A stretch of 64,000 nucleotides of DNA, from contig CM074704.1 of NCBI GenBank assembly GCA_037367355.1, positions 1,860,001 through 1,924,000 on the forward strand, in the 5' to 3' direction. The notes beneath the pieces are model-generated. The model worked only from the letters and a program-made list of their open reading frames with translations, made no database searches and was not told the DNA's origin. This document shows positions 13,648 to 24,090 of the stretch, piece after piece (position 1 is the first letter of the stretch; the number at the start of each line of letters is the position of its first letter). The position numbers were made by a program, and so were the translations under genes. The DNA comes from Neoscytalidium dimidiatum (taxonomy: Eukaryota > Ascomycota > Dothideomycetes > Botryosphaeriales > Botryosphaeriaceae).

Positions 13648-14284
13648 CTACAAGAACTTGCTGGCCAGCCCCATGAGACCGCTAGGCTTGCTACCTCCGC
13701 TGGAGCCGCTAGAATCGGACTTCAGGTACATCTTCAAGGCCATCTGTGCCGCCTGTTGCACAGCACCCTGCTTGCTGGCATTGGGATCCTGTTGGTTCTG
13801 TTAGCACCAATGCTGTCACCGCCTATTAACGTTCAAGGACGCATACCGTCTTGCCATTGGCGCTCTGCTCATCGAACAGCTTGCTTGCCTGAGCCATAGC
13901 CAGGGCCAGGAACTCGCTCTTACTGCTCTTGCCACCCTCACTGCTACTGTTGAACAGCTTCAACGCCTGCATTGCCGCAGCCGCACCGAGGCTGCCCTCT
14001 GTAGCCTGGTGGCCGCTATTGTGTTCGCCGCCGCCGTAGTACGTCTTGTGCTGCCTAACTGCGTCCTCCTCGTCCAGGTCCTCATCCTTCAAGCTCTGCT
14101 TCTTGCCTGACAGCAGGCCCAGGGCCGTGCTGAAGAGCGAATTGTCACCGCTGTCGCCGGCGTGGGATGCGGCACGTCGCTCCGCTTCGCGATAGTCCTC
14201 GTCATCCGAGTCGTCGTAGCGGCGACCGCTGTAGTAATCGTCACGGGCGCCGCCGCGGCCGCCATGCTCGTCGTTGTAAGACAT
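13648..14284 (-). CDS. DUF7721 / 'beta-flanking protein' family protein
   Basis: Two exons (14284-13847, 13788-13648) give 192 residues. The N-terminus is hydrophilic and low complexity (Gly, Arg, Asp, Tyr rich). It is followed by the conserved core of this fungal family: LFSTALGLLSGKK, then SLGAAAAMQALKLF, then FLALAMAQASKLFDEQ, and after the intron VQQAAQMALKMYLKS and the closing GLMGLASKFL. The repeated small-residue helices suggest a compact helical domain. The biochemical role is unknown; Aspergillus relatives carry only the label 'beta-flanking protein'. The start is the first ATG of the frame, and the intron (GTATGC..CAACAG) keeps phase. Confidence 0.85.
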
Positions 14285-15122
14285 GATGGTCTACACGATG
14301 GAATGTTAGATCCTTGACGACAGCCGGTTCGGTCGGAGTAGATGAGCAAGATGAGCAGCGTTGAGTGGCAGGACAATTGCTGATGATGGGAGCGGGCGAG
14401 CTTGAGAAAGGGGTTGACTGCGGGGTAGTTGGACGCGTAGCTTCGGAGGTGCCGCCGGCGACGCTTTGGGAGGCAGATGGGGAAGCAGAGCACTTACTGT
14501 TGGACTGGAGAGGTTATTTGTGAGCGAAGTTGTTCAGGAGAATGCGGGTTGTTTCCAATGGGTTGTCTTGGGTCGAGAGGATGTTTGCAAGCGTAGAGCA
14601 CAATTGGGTGTGTTGTTATGGGTAGCCTGATCGACCGCTGCGGGGCTGCTCGAGCGCATCGGGCAATGACGCAGGCGCTCGTGGCTCGTGCTATGGCGCT
14701 GCGTCACTGTCACTGGTGCGTAGAGTCGAGCGTGGCCAGGATGCCCTAACGACGCGTCGCGCACGGAAGCCTGGTTTATGCATACCTCCAAAGTGGTCTG
14801 ATTTGTGAAACTTCTCTGGACCCGTTCGTCGCAGGGTGAATTTGGCTACGAATGCTCGGTGCCGCGCCGAATAGTGTCCCGCCTCTGGCAACAAGGCATC
14901 GACGCCCAGACGGCAGCTCTAGCTCGACCCCGTGCCGCCAAGAAGAAGCTTCCCCGGTCTATCCTCCACCTCAAGCCTATCGTGGCATGATCTTCGCGGC
15001 TATGCTGCCGGTCTGCACGGTTGAGGAAATGCCCGGTGCCGGACCCCGAGCAGAGCAAGAATCATGCTTGCTCCGCATGAGAGCTGCCCTGTACCTCAAT
15101 CCTACCATATCCAATAGTGGCG
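14285..15122. other. Intergenic
   Basis: About 0.84 kb between the 3' end of the cyclophilin gene and the 5' end of the DUF7721 gene, both on the minus strand; presumably promoter and long leader of the latter. Nothing else supported. Confidence 0.5.
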
Positions 15123-15993
15123 TTACATCTCTCCGCATTGCGCAATCACCACGTCCTGCGTCGGCTTCTCCCGCTGCGTGCGGGTGTTCTCAATCTTTTT
15201 GACTACATCTATGCCGTCAACCACCCGCCCAAAGACAACGTGCTTGTTGTTCAAGAACGGCGTTGGCACCGTGGTAATGAAAAACTGGCAGCCGTTCGTG
15301 TTGGGTCCTGAGTTCTGCAGATGACATGTCAGCTTTCTGATGTGCAAGGCGCTGTGATGCAATCTGCCTTACCGCCATGCTCAGCAGGCCAGCAGCGTCA
15401 TGCTTCAGGTCGAAGTTCTCGTCGGCGAATGCACGGGTCCCATAGATGCACGTCGACCCAGTGCCGTCGCCGTTCAGAAAGTCCCCGCCTTGGATCATGA
15501 ATTCCTTGATCTGCATCGTTGCGGTCAGCCGAACAGGAACTCGTACGCGCTCGTGCGAGGCTGCTCACCACTCGGTGGAACTTGCAACCCTTGTAGCCCT
15601 GAGGCCGACCGTGTTGGTTCTTAGTCTCGCCAGTGCAGAATTGACGGAAATTCTCAGCAGTGCGCGGTACCACGTCCTTGAACAGCTCCATCTTGATACG
15701 GCCGAGCGGCTCACCTGCACCGCGACTGCGTCAGCATGCCTGCCCAGAGTTCCAGACGGCCTGCCATCCCGTTCTCTTTGATCGAAGGACGAAACAGAGT
15801 AACTAGACCGGGTGCGAAGCAAGGCATCGCAAGAGTGTGAGACGAAAGCGCTGAAGAGAAGAAGGTCTGGAGGCGAGCGAGACAGAAACGAAGAGAGGGC
15901 CTAAATGCCGCAATGTGGGCGCTTACCTCCGAGGGTGATGTCGAAGAAGACCACGGGGTTGTCTGGATGCCTCTTGGGCACAGGGCTGGCCAT
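15123..15993 (-). CDS. Peptidyl-prolyl cis-trans isomerase, cyclophilin H type
   Basis: Four exons (15993-15927, 15714-15569, 15510-15373, 15314-15123) give 180 residues, all junctions in phase. The cyclophilin active site is complete: [36 protein letters not shown] and [11 protein letters not shown], and the protein ends VVIAQCGEM. The N-terminus ([12 protein letters not shown]) and the C-terminal QCGEM match the PPIH/USA-CYP subgroup, which in animals binds the U4/U6.U5 tri-snRNP proteins. So it is probably a nuclear isomerase linked to splicing, although the ortholog call is from memory of the family. The first intron is about 212 bp, longer than most here. Confidence 0.93.
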
Positions 15994-17090
15994 GGTGGTG
16001 GTGGCTGTGTCGCGTGTGAGAGCACAAAAAGCGGAAGGTCTCTAACGAACACGCTGCAGGCTCTCGCTCAGGCGGCGCTCTGGCTGCGCGTTCGCCGGCT
16101 TTATTCGACAGGAGCTGCGGACGAGGCTGCAAAGTCAGCGCGATTGATGGAAGAAGGTGCAGGCTCGGTGCATCTGGATTTCGGCGGCACTGACTTGGGC
16201 GCTCGAGGCTGGAGGGCGCCCCGGCGCCGCGCAAGGGAAATCAACCGGGGCCCGTGCGGACGTTCAGCACGCATCACCTTCAGCGTCGCAGGTTGACGGC
16301 TCATAGGCGAGCGGACAGGCTGCCTGACGGCAAGAAGACTGCAGTTTCAGCAGCCGCTTCTTCTGCGCACGCCGTCCCTCTCTGCGTGCATCTCCGCTGA
16401 CAGCCACTCCGCAGCCGCTGGGTTGTCGTGCAGTCGCCTGTGTGCAGATCTTCGCCGCTCGCAGCGAGCCCATCGGTTCCATCACCTTGTGCTGCCGTCC
16501 ATCCTGCCATCCAAGACCCAGCAAGCCGGCCGGCCAGCGCCTCCGCTTTCTACCACTTACTTCTCTCCACGCCCACTCCACTCCGTCTCCTCACCCACGG
16601 CGCGTCTGCCGATCGACCTGTCGCTGAGCCCTCGACCACTTCGCTCGGTCTACGGCGCAGCCTCTTTCTCGCTCACTTTCGCAGCCTCTGGCGCCAAGTC
16701 GCGTTGTCGCATCGCCACAGAGCCGCCGTTATCGCTGCTCACGCGCGCTGCCGACAGTCCAGGCCGTCACCACTCGACCAAACTAGCGTGAATAACCCGT
16801 CCTGCCGTCCGCATTGCAGCAGCCACGCCACTGCGTTCCGTCTGGCCTCTCGCTCGCCCACGCCCCGCTGGTGGTGCTGGGACCTTTATCCGATCGCCAG
16901 CCGGAGATCTGCACCTTACTTCGACATTGTGACCGACATCGTCGCTATTGTCAGCGCAAGGACCGACCGCATCAACCCCTCGCTCTCGTACCTCACTGTA
17001 TGATCGCGGATTATCTCGATCGGCCCCTATAGCGCGACCGCTTCGCATCTTGACGGCGCCCTGCCACATGCATCGCGACCGTCAGTAACA
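15994..17090. other. Intergenic, divergent promoter region
   Basis: About 1.1 kb between the divergent cyclophilin and RING genes. It is strongly C/T-rich on the plus strand from 16.4 to 17.0 kb, typical of a long fungal 5' leader. Three overlapping plus-strand ORFs here (up to 191 codons) are Ser/Pro/Arg compositional artefacts. Confidence 0.55.
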
Positions 17091-18479
17091 ATGAGTTCGC
17101 CATCCTCGACGTCGTCCGCCCTCCCGTCGGCCACCAGCAGCAATGGCAACAGCGGCAATAGCGGAGGTGGTGGGCCAACCAACTCGCCGCTGCTTTTCTT
17201 TGTTGCGCTCGGATTTGGTGTCGTCTTCACGAACCTCTGGTGAGCCGCCAGCGCGGCCCGATCCCGGGCTTGTCAGGACCGTCCAGATGTAGACTGGACA
17301 TTTCGTGGTAAAGCTGATACACTGTATAGGATTATCGTAGGTGTTAAGTACTGTTTCCGCTACAACCAACGAAGTCGCCTTGCCAGACAGGCTGGCGGCG
17401 ATGCGGAGATCGATCTTGCTGCTATGCAGCAGCCACCGCGCCGTCGCAGAAGGGAGAAGAAGTTGATGACAATGGATGAGGTCAATGAACGCTTCCCCTT
17501 GATGAAGTATAAGATGTGGCGCGCATCGCGGGAGCGAGAAGGCTTGTCAACTGCTGGAGGAATATCGACACCACCGAGCCGGGCCGCCAGTGTGAAGGAC
17601 GCTGAGGGAGTCGTAGCCGCTGCTGGCGACAGCCGCCGTTCCGAGGATACCGAGAAGAGGCTTTCACAGACTCAAGCCGATCACCCTACACCTTCATCCG
17701 CCGATGGACCCGCTACCCTCGAGAGACAGCATCAGGAAGCCAGTCAGATGACTGCTGCCGAGAGAAACTTGGAGCTCGAGAAGTGCAAGACTGTCGCAAG
17801 CACCTTTGAAGATGCGAACAAAGACCGCCAAGCTTCAGTACACGATGATGATGAGGATGACGAGGATGATGACCCTATCAGGACAGCTGCGCCTCCGGAG
17901 CTCCTCCAGAGTCCTGGTGATACCTGTGCAATTTGCTTGGAAGAACTCGAGGATGACGACGATGTCCGTGGCTTGAAATGTGGGCATGCGTTCCATGCTG
18001 GATGTCTCGATCCCTGGCTCACTAGCCGTCGTGCTTGCTGCCCTCTCTGCAAAGCTGACTACTATGTTCCGAAGCCGAGGCCGGAAGGCGAACAGAATAA
18101 CGACTCGAGCGGCCGACGCACGACTGGTCTCAGGATGCCTCAGGCTCCCCAGACTGTCTGGATTGGAACCCGTACGCCTTTACCCATTCGTGGCGGACGT
18201 ACTGTATTCTCTCGTTCCGGTGAAGACGACACACGCCGTACCCGTCGTGTGCGTGGCGCAGGCCATACGGATACCCAGCAGAGGCAAGCACAAGAGCAGC
18301 CGCAGCAGAATCAACAACAGTCAACGGAAGGCACAACTGGATTTGGCGCGAGACTACGAAATCTTCGTCCTACGATGCCAAACATCCGCAATCCGTTCAC
18401 CCGTGGTCAGCAGATTGCTAATAATAATGGTACTTCTAACGAACCGTCGCCGGGTCAGTTGGAGGCAGGAACGCGATGA
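17091..18479 (+). CDS. Membrane-anchored RING-H2 E3 ubiquitin ligase
   Basis: Exons 17091-17239 and 17330-18479 give 432 residues. A Ser/Asn/Gly-rich N-terminus is followed by one hydrophobic helix at about residues 33-57 (LLFFVALGFGVVFTNLWIIVGV), split by the intron. After a basic stretch and a long charged linker comes a RING-H2 finger: CAICLEEL, then CGHAFHAGCLDPWL, then CCPLCKADY. The ligand order C3H2C3 is complete. The tail is Gln/Arg-rich and probably disordered. This layout (single membrane helix plus cytosolic RING) fits ATL/RNF-type ubiquitin ligases of endomembranes. The substrate is unknown. Confidence 0.88.
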
Positions 18480-19572
18480 TCGTAAATATCCACACTTTCT
18501 CATTCCTGCCACTGAGCCGTAAAGCCACTGGCATAACCGTGATCCAGATTTGGCCCTTCGGCAGAAAGCATTTCAGTGCACTGGCTCGCAAAGGCCGCAA
18601 AATTTTCTCATCATAACTTCACGATACTTCACGGCTCCACCTTTCTCTGTACTACTCTCGAGCTGTGTCGAGACCTTCATCTTTCCCGCTCCATTCGTGA
18701 TTTTCACTCCTCGTTCTGGCACGACACGCACTCAATGGTGGCATACTTTTTGCGGTAGGATGTTTTAGTTTTGCTTTCATTCAGCACGTGCATGGTCGGC
18801 TTCCTTCTCTAGTCATCGGCAAAGGTCAGGGGTTTTGCTGGTCAAGTTTCTTCTAGTTCCTTTTTTCTTTCGATTTCTTTCTGGGACTTGTGTTCTTTGC
18901 TATCAGATACCCACCTCAGCTCCTGCGCTCTTATGCATTCCTATTCGCCTTTGCGAGAGTTTTATCTCATCGGAGGGTGTCCCGAAATTCCATTTCTGGG
19001 AGAAGGAAGAAGTGGATGATCCTCTTCGTGACAGCCGTCATGATGGCTCAATTGTCAGTGCTGCAGAGTATCCAGGGGTTGGGGTTTCGAAGAGCACGAT
19101 ACGGGTGACGGGGCGGATGGGTTGGATGCTGGGTTCAACGCGAGGGAAAGGGGCCAATGCATGGATATGAGCGTGGCGGCGGCTGGGGGCGGACTTTTGC
19201 TTCGAGGGTTTTTACTCTTGCTTCGTGTGAATATAGATCGGCGCGCAAAACGGGGGGAGTAATGGGCTTGTCAATACAGTGCCATGCGACACTTCTCCTT
19301 AATAGCTGAAACGTGTGGATCGTCAGGGGCACCGCGCAGCTACGGAACTCGTATCTCGTAAGGAGATCTTGGTTGGTGTTGAGGCGCAATTACAAGTCCT
19401 TTTTTAGCCTAGTGGCGATCACTGTGCGGCCCGCAGTTTGGCCGCGTCTCTGACCTGACGTCTTCAATGCGACGTGACGCGCTGCCGGACTGAGCCGACC
19501 ACCGACGCTGACGAGCTTTCTCCTAACCCTTAGAGAGCGCGATTCGGCGCGCTCGCCGAACCCCCCGCTACC
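18480..19572. other. Intergenic
   Basis: About 1.1 kb holding the 3' UTR of the RING gene and the promoter of COQ6. It contains T-rich stretches; no ORF with recognisable features. Confidence 0.5.
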
Positions 19573-21180
19573 ATGCAAGTCCGTGCCGCATCCTGGGTCT
19601 GCAATTCCTGCCGCAAAACTTCCAGAATTCCGTTCAACATCGCTCATCGACGGACATACGCTACGGTTGGAACGAAACCGGAAATATACGATGTTGTATG
19701 TGTAGGTGGAGGTCCAGCAGGCCTGAGCCTGCTCAACGGACTGCGTAGGACTACAATGCCTTTCCCGTGTTCTTCGATTGGATCTTTATGCTGACCTTGC
19801 GCAGGCTCATCGCCGGTCACGTCAGGTCTCAAGATCGCCTTGATTGAGGGCTTGGATCTCGAGAAAGGGAAGCTCAAAGATGTCTCACCAGCGCAATTCG
19901 CGAACCGCTGCAGCTCATTGACTCCGGCATCGGTACAAAATCTCATTGGTATACATATCTGGAGATTGTAGCGGTTGAATATGGTGGTCAATGGCTGACA
20001 CCACTTAACAGAAATGGGAGCGTGGTCCCACATCGACCAATCCCGCGTTCAGCCATACCAGGAGATGCAAGTGTGGGACGGTGTCAGCGACGCACGCATA
20101 TCCTTTGACTGGGCAGAAGTGCCCCGGCAGCCGGACCAGTCCACCACCATCGCCTACATGATCGAGAACGCCAACCTGACGACCGGCCTGCTCAAGCGCC
20201 TCTTCGAACTGGGCGGTGTCACGACTTTCTCTCCGACCCGTGTTGAATCCATCCAACTAGGCTCCGCCACGCCAGACGGCCTGGATCTAAGCTCCTGGCC
20301 CGTCGTGACGCTCAGCGACGGCCGCACACTCGCCGCTCGTCTGCTCGTCGGCGCCGACGGTGCCAACAGCCCCGTCCGTACCTTCGCCGGCATCCAGAGC
20401 CGCGGATGGGACTACGGCCGCCACGGCGTGGTCGCGACGCTGACCCTCGAAGGCCCCGGCTGGGGCGGCGAAGAGCACAAGATCGCGTACCAGCGCTTCC
20501 TGCCCACGGGCCCCGTCGCCATGCTGCCGCTGCCTGGCAACATGGCCTCTCTCGTCTGGTCCACGCTGCCCGAGCGCGCCGCCCTCCTGCGCTCCCTCCC
20601 GCCGCAAGACTTCGTCGCCATGGTCGACGCCGCGTTCCGCCTGCGGCCCGCCGACCTCGACTACCTGCACGCCATCCCCTCCGGCCAGGCCGACGAGGTC
20701 GCCTGGCGCGTGCCGCACGCGACCGCCCGGACGCCGCAGTCGTCGCTGCCGATGCGCACGCGCGCCGTCCAGGACGGCAGCGTCGCCGCCTTCCCCCTCA
20801 AGCTGCGCCACGCCGACACCTACATCGGCGAGCGCGTCGCCCTCGTCGGCGACGCCGCCCACACCATCCACCCGCTCGCCGGCCAAGGGCTCAACCAGGG
20901 CCAGGGCGATGCTGCCGCCCTGGTCCGCGCGGTCGGACAGGCTGTCGCGGGCGGGCAGGATATCGGCACCCAGCTGTCCCTGGAACCGTATGTCGCGGAG
21001 CGGTATCAGGCGAATAACCTATTGTTGGGGGTCTGCGATAAGCTGCATAAGCTGTATAGCGTGGAGAGCGGGCCGCTCGTCGGGGTCAGGAGCTTGGGGT
21101 TGAGGGCGGTGGATGGGTTGGGCGCGTTGAAGGGCGTTTTTATGAGGACGGCGGCGGGGAATGGGAAGGTGATTGGTTGA
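19573..21180 (+). CDS. COQ6: Ubiquinone biosynthesis monooxygenase COQ6, mitochondrial
   Basis: Three exons (19573-19744, 19805-19948, 20012-21180) give 494 residues. The N-terminus is Arg/Ser-rich and non-acidic (MQVRAASWVCNSCRKTSRIP), a mitochondrial presequence. The FAD-binding motifs are present: VVCVGGGPAGLS (GxGxxG), LVGADGANSPVR (the DG motif), and GDAAHTIHPLAGQGLNQG (second FAD motif). NRCSSLTPASV and GAWSHIDQSRVQPY are characteristic of COQ6. The enzyme hydroxylates the quinone ring at C5 during coenzyme Q synthesis on the matrix side of the inner membrane. The middle of exon 3 (about 20.4-20.9 kb) is markedly GC-rich, which creates long open frames on both strands that are not genes. 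Confidence 0.95.
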
Positions 21181-22104
21181 CCGTGTAGAGAGGCAGCGGT
21201 AGGGATTGTGCGGGAGATTGCTTGGCCAATGTGTGTGTATGATTAGCTGAGACGGAATATTACGCTTTCTCTTGGAGGGGTATATAGATGGCGCGCACAG
21301 CGGGGATCGCGTCGATGTACCCGCTAAGCGCCACGAAAGTCAGGAATTCTTCGTGTGTACCTCTCGCCCTGTGCGTTTTGGAACCAGCCGCTGTAATCTA
21401 TTAAAACGAATCCTAAAAGAGTATTCATCTCGAACTGCCACCGAGTTTAGAGTGACTCGTAGAACATGATTAGAATTTAAATCGTGCCCATTGCTAAGTC
21501 GACAGGCCTGTTCACCGAGAGAATGTTCAGGGTACCTACAGAGGCATCAGAAAATTTCCCCATCCTTCATGCTTCCTTTTCTAGCCCTCTTGAGGGCAGG
21601 AAACCGTGCTCATCCGTTGTTCGCGTGTGTGAAGGAGCCACAATATCTTTGATGGGTGTCGTGGTACAGCTCTTTCATATCTTGCTGTGTATGGGTTGTG
21701 TACCTCTTGAATTTCTGTTGGTTCATGAAAAGGGGGAAAAGGAGATTAATGATCCTCTGCTTCTGTAGTTCCTGTATGGTACACAGTATTGGTATGACTT
21801 TTCTATTTGAGTGCAAACTTGGCTCTCTACGACATGTAGAAGTGAACCATTTTTTAAGCTTACATCTCTTGCTCCAGTCACCATGCTCTACTTCGGCAGT
21901 ATACAGCTCATGCATAAGTGTTCCATATCATTCGTTCTTTCTCTTTTCGCGGTTCCCTATCCCAGCAAATATACGCCCATACATCTGTTACGCCTTGCTT
22001 AATGCATTCTTTTATGCGAGACCCTACCAACATGGCTGGCTTCTCAGAAGCTGAATACATTCGCCCATATATTTTCCCCGTCGGATATCATTCGTCGATC
22101 TCCT
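21181..22104. other. Intergenic, convergent 3' ends
   Basis: About 0.9 kb between the convergent COQ6 and histidyl-tRNA synthetase genes. AT-richer than the neighbouring genes; only shadow ORFs seen. Confidence 0.55.
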
Positions 22105-23856
22105 CTAGACAGTAACCGCACCGACCTTCTCCGCGACCTCATTCGCAGCGTTAAATTCCGCCAACCTCCTCTTGACCTCCTCAACCATATTGCTCTTCTC
22201 GATCAGGACGCCGTCCTTCTCGGGGTGGCCCTCTGGCAGACCCATCTGCTTGATCTTGACCTTCCCGTCCTTGAGCTCGTCCTCGCCCAGAATGATGGCG
22301 AACGGCACGCCACCGGTCTCAGCCTGCTTGAACTGCTGGGGCAGCTTGGGCTTGACCTTCCAGCTGAACTCGGCCTTGACGCCAGCCTCCCACAGGGTGC
22401 GGGCGACCTCCATGCGCTCGGGTAGCAGGCCGGTGAAGCCCTTCCCGCCGAAGGCCATGACGAAGACGTCGATCTCGTTGAGGCGGACGGCGGCGGCCGT
22501 CTTCTCGGCCTCCATGCGGGCCTTGGTGATGCTGAAGATGCGCTCGACGCCGAACGAGATGCCGACGCACGGGATCTGCGTCTTGCCGCTGAACATGCCG
22601 ACCAGCTCATCGTAGCGGCCACCCGCCGCGACCGAGCCGATACCGACGGATGGGTCGTTGGACCGGTCGTCGTCGTCTGCTGCCGCCTTTTTATCCTTCT
22701 TGCCTGATCTTTGTGTCTTTTGCGCCTCCGGGGCGGCATTGGGGGCAGCCGCCGGCGCGGAGCCTTCGGTGACGACCTCGTAGATGACGCCGGTGTAGTA
22801 GTCGAGACCGCGGGCCAGCGACATGTCGAAGGAGATCTTGTCCATGACTTTGAAGATGGTGAGGTAGTTGAAGAGGAGGGCCATGTCGTCAATGCCCTTC
22901 TTGGCCGATTCGTTGGCCGTGAGCGTTTCGTTGGCTTGCAGCTTCTCCAGCAGGTCCTGACCTCCCTTCAGGTTCACGTACTCGCCAATTTTGTCCGCAA
23001 CCGTCGGGTCGAGGCCTTTGTCTTCGGTCATTTCTCTGCGCACCTCGGTCCACGGTTGCTGTGCGGAGACATATCAGCTCCTATTGATCTGAATATCATC
23101 TGATTGGCATACCTTGTCCAGCTTGTCCACTGCGCTGGAGATAGTGCGAATCTTCTCCGCGGGCACACCACAGACGGCAAAGATGCCGTCAAGGATTTTG
23201 CGGTGGTTGATCTTGATAGTATAGCGGCCCTGCCAGCCCAGAGCCTCGAAAATCTCGGTGGTGATACGCAGGATCTCGGCGTCGGGGAGCATGGGGTCGT
23301 AGGTACCCGCAATATCGAAATCGCACTGGTAGAACTCCCGCATACGACCCTTCGTCATGGCAGGCTGATCGCGGCGGTAGACCTTGGCGATATGGTAGCG
23401 CTTGATGCTCTGCACACTGCTGTTCATGGCCAGCCACCGGGCAAATGGCACGGTCAGATCATAACGCAGCGAGCAGAGCTCACCACCCTGATCGGCCAGG
23501 TCGTAGATCAGCTTGCTGTCCTCGCCATACTTCCCAGCAAGAATCTCCTTCAGCTCGAATACGGGAGTATCAATGGTCACGGCGCCGTGGCGCTTGAAGA
23601 CTTCGGTGATGGTGTTGAAGATCTTGTCGCGGATGACCATGTCCTTGCCCTCCCAGTCCTTGGTGCCCTTGGGGACCTTCAGCTGGAAGCTGGTCTTCTT
23701 ATCGTCCTTGTCCTTGGCCATTGCGTCGTCGCAGAGGCGGGTGCGCGGGGTATAGGAAATTTGGCGCAGGAAGGAATTGCGCAGCGGGCGGAGAGGCGCG
23801 GAGATCGGGCGAAGAGAGCGCGCAGAGGTCGCGAGGGCGCGGCAGCAAATAGACAT
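22105..23856 (-). CDS. HTS1: Histidyl-tRNA synthetase, probably dual cytosolic/mitochondrial
   Basis: Two exons (23856-23113, 23058-22105) give 565 residues from the first good ATG. Class II motifs are clear: [18 protein letters not shown], the motif-2 region [38 protein letters not shown], the histidine signature [11 protein letters not shown], and [11 protein letters not shown] in motif 3. The C-terminal anticodon-binding domain follows. A low-complexity Ala/Lys/Asp insertion of about 40 residues separates the last two motifs. Residues 1-45 ([17 protein letters not shown]...) form an Arg/Ser-rich presequence. A second in-frame ATG at 23721 (MAKDKDDKK) would give a 520-residue cytosolic form, as in yeast HTS1. 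A more upstream in-frame ATG near 23934 exists but adds a poor presequence. Confidence 0.95.
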
Positions 23857-24090
23857 GCACGGGCTGCAGTCAGAGGAGGGGAAGGGTTGGGGAGAGGCGG
23901 GGTGTGCTTGACTCACTATCAAAAAAAGCTGCACGGTATGACGGCAATCGCGCGCGCTGGCCGACCGCAGACGCCGACGCTGTTCTTGGCGCTGCGCGCT
24001 CGAGCCACGCGTCCAAGCTCCAACTGACCAGCCTCAAGCTCACCACCGTCACCGCCCGACACACCTCTTCGTCCATGTAGTCCGGCCATC

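Noticed and set aside
16428..17003. 191-codon plus-strand ORF before the RING gene
   Set aside because: Ser/Pro/Arg-rich composition from a C/T-rich leader; overlapping frames are equally open.
20287..21017. About 200-codon ORFs in other frames of COQ6 (both strands)
   Set aside because: They lie in the GC-rich part of COQ6, are Arg/Ala/Gly-rich and have no motifs; the COQ6 frame carries all FAD motifs.
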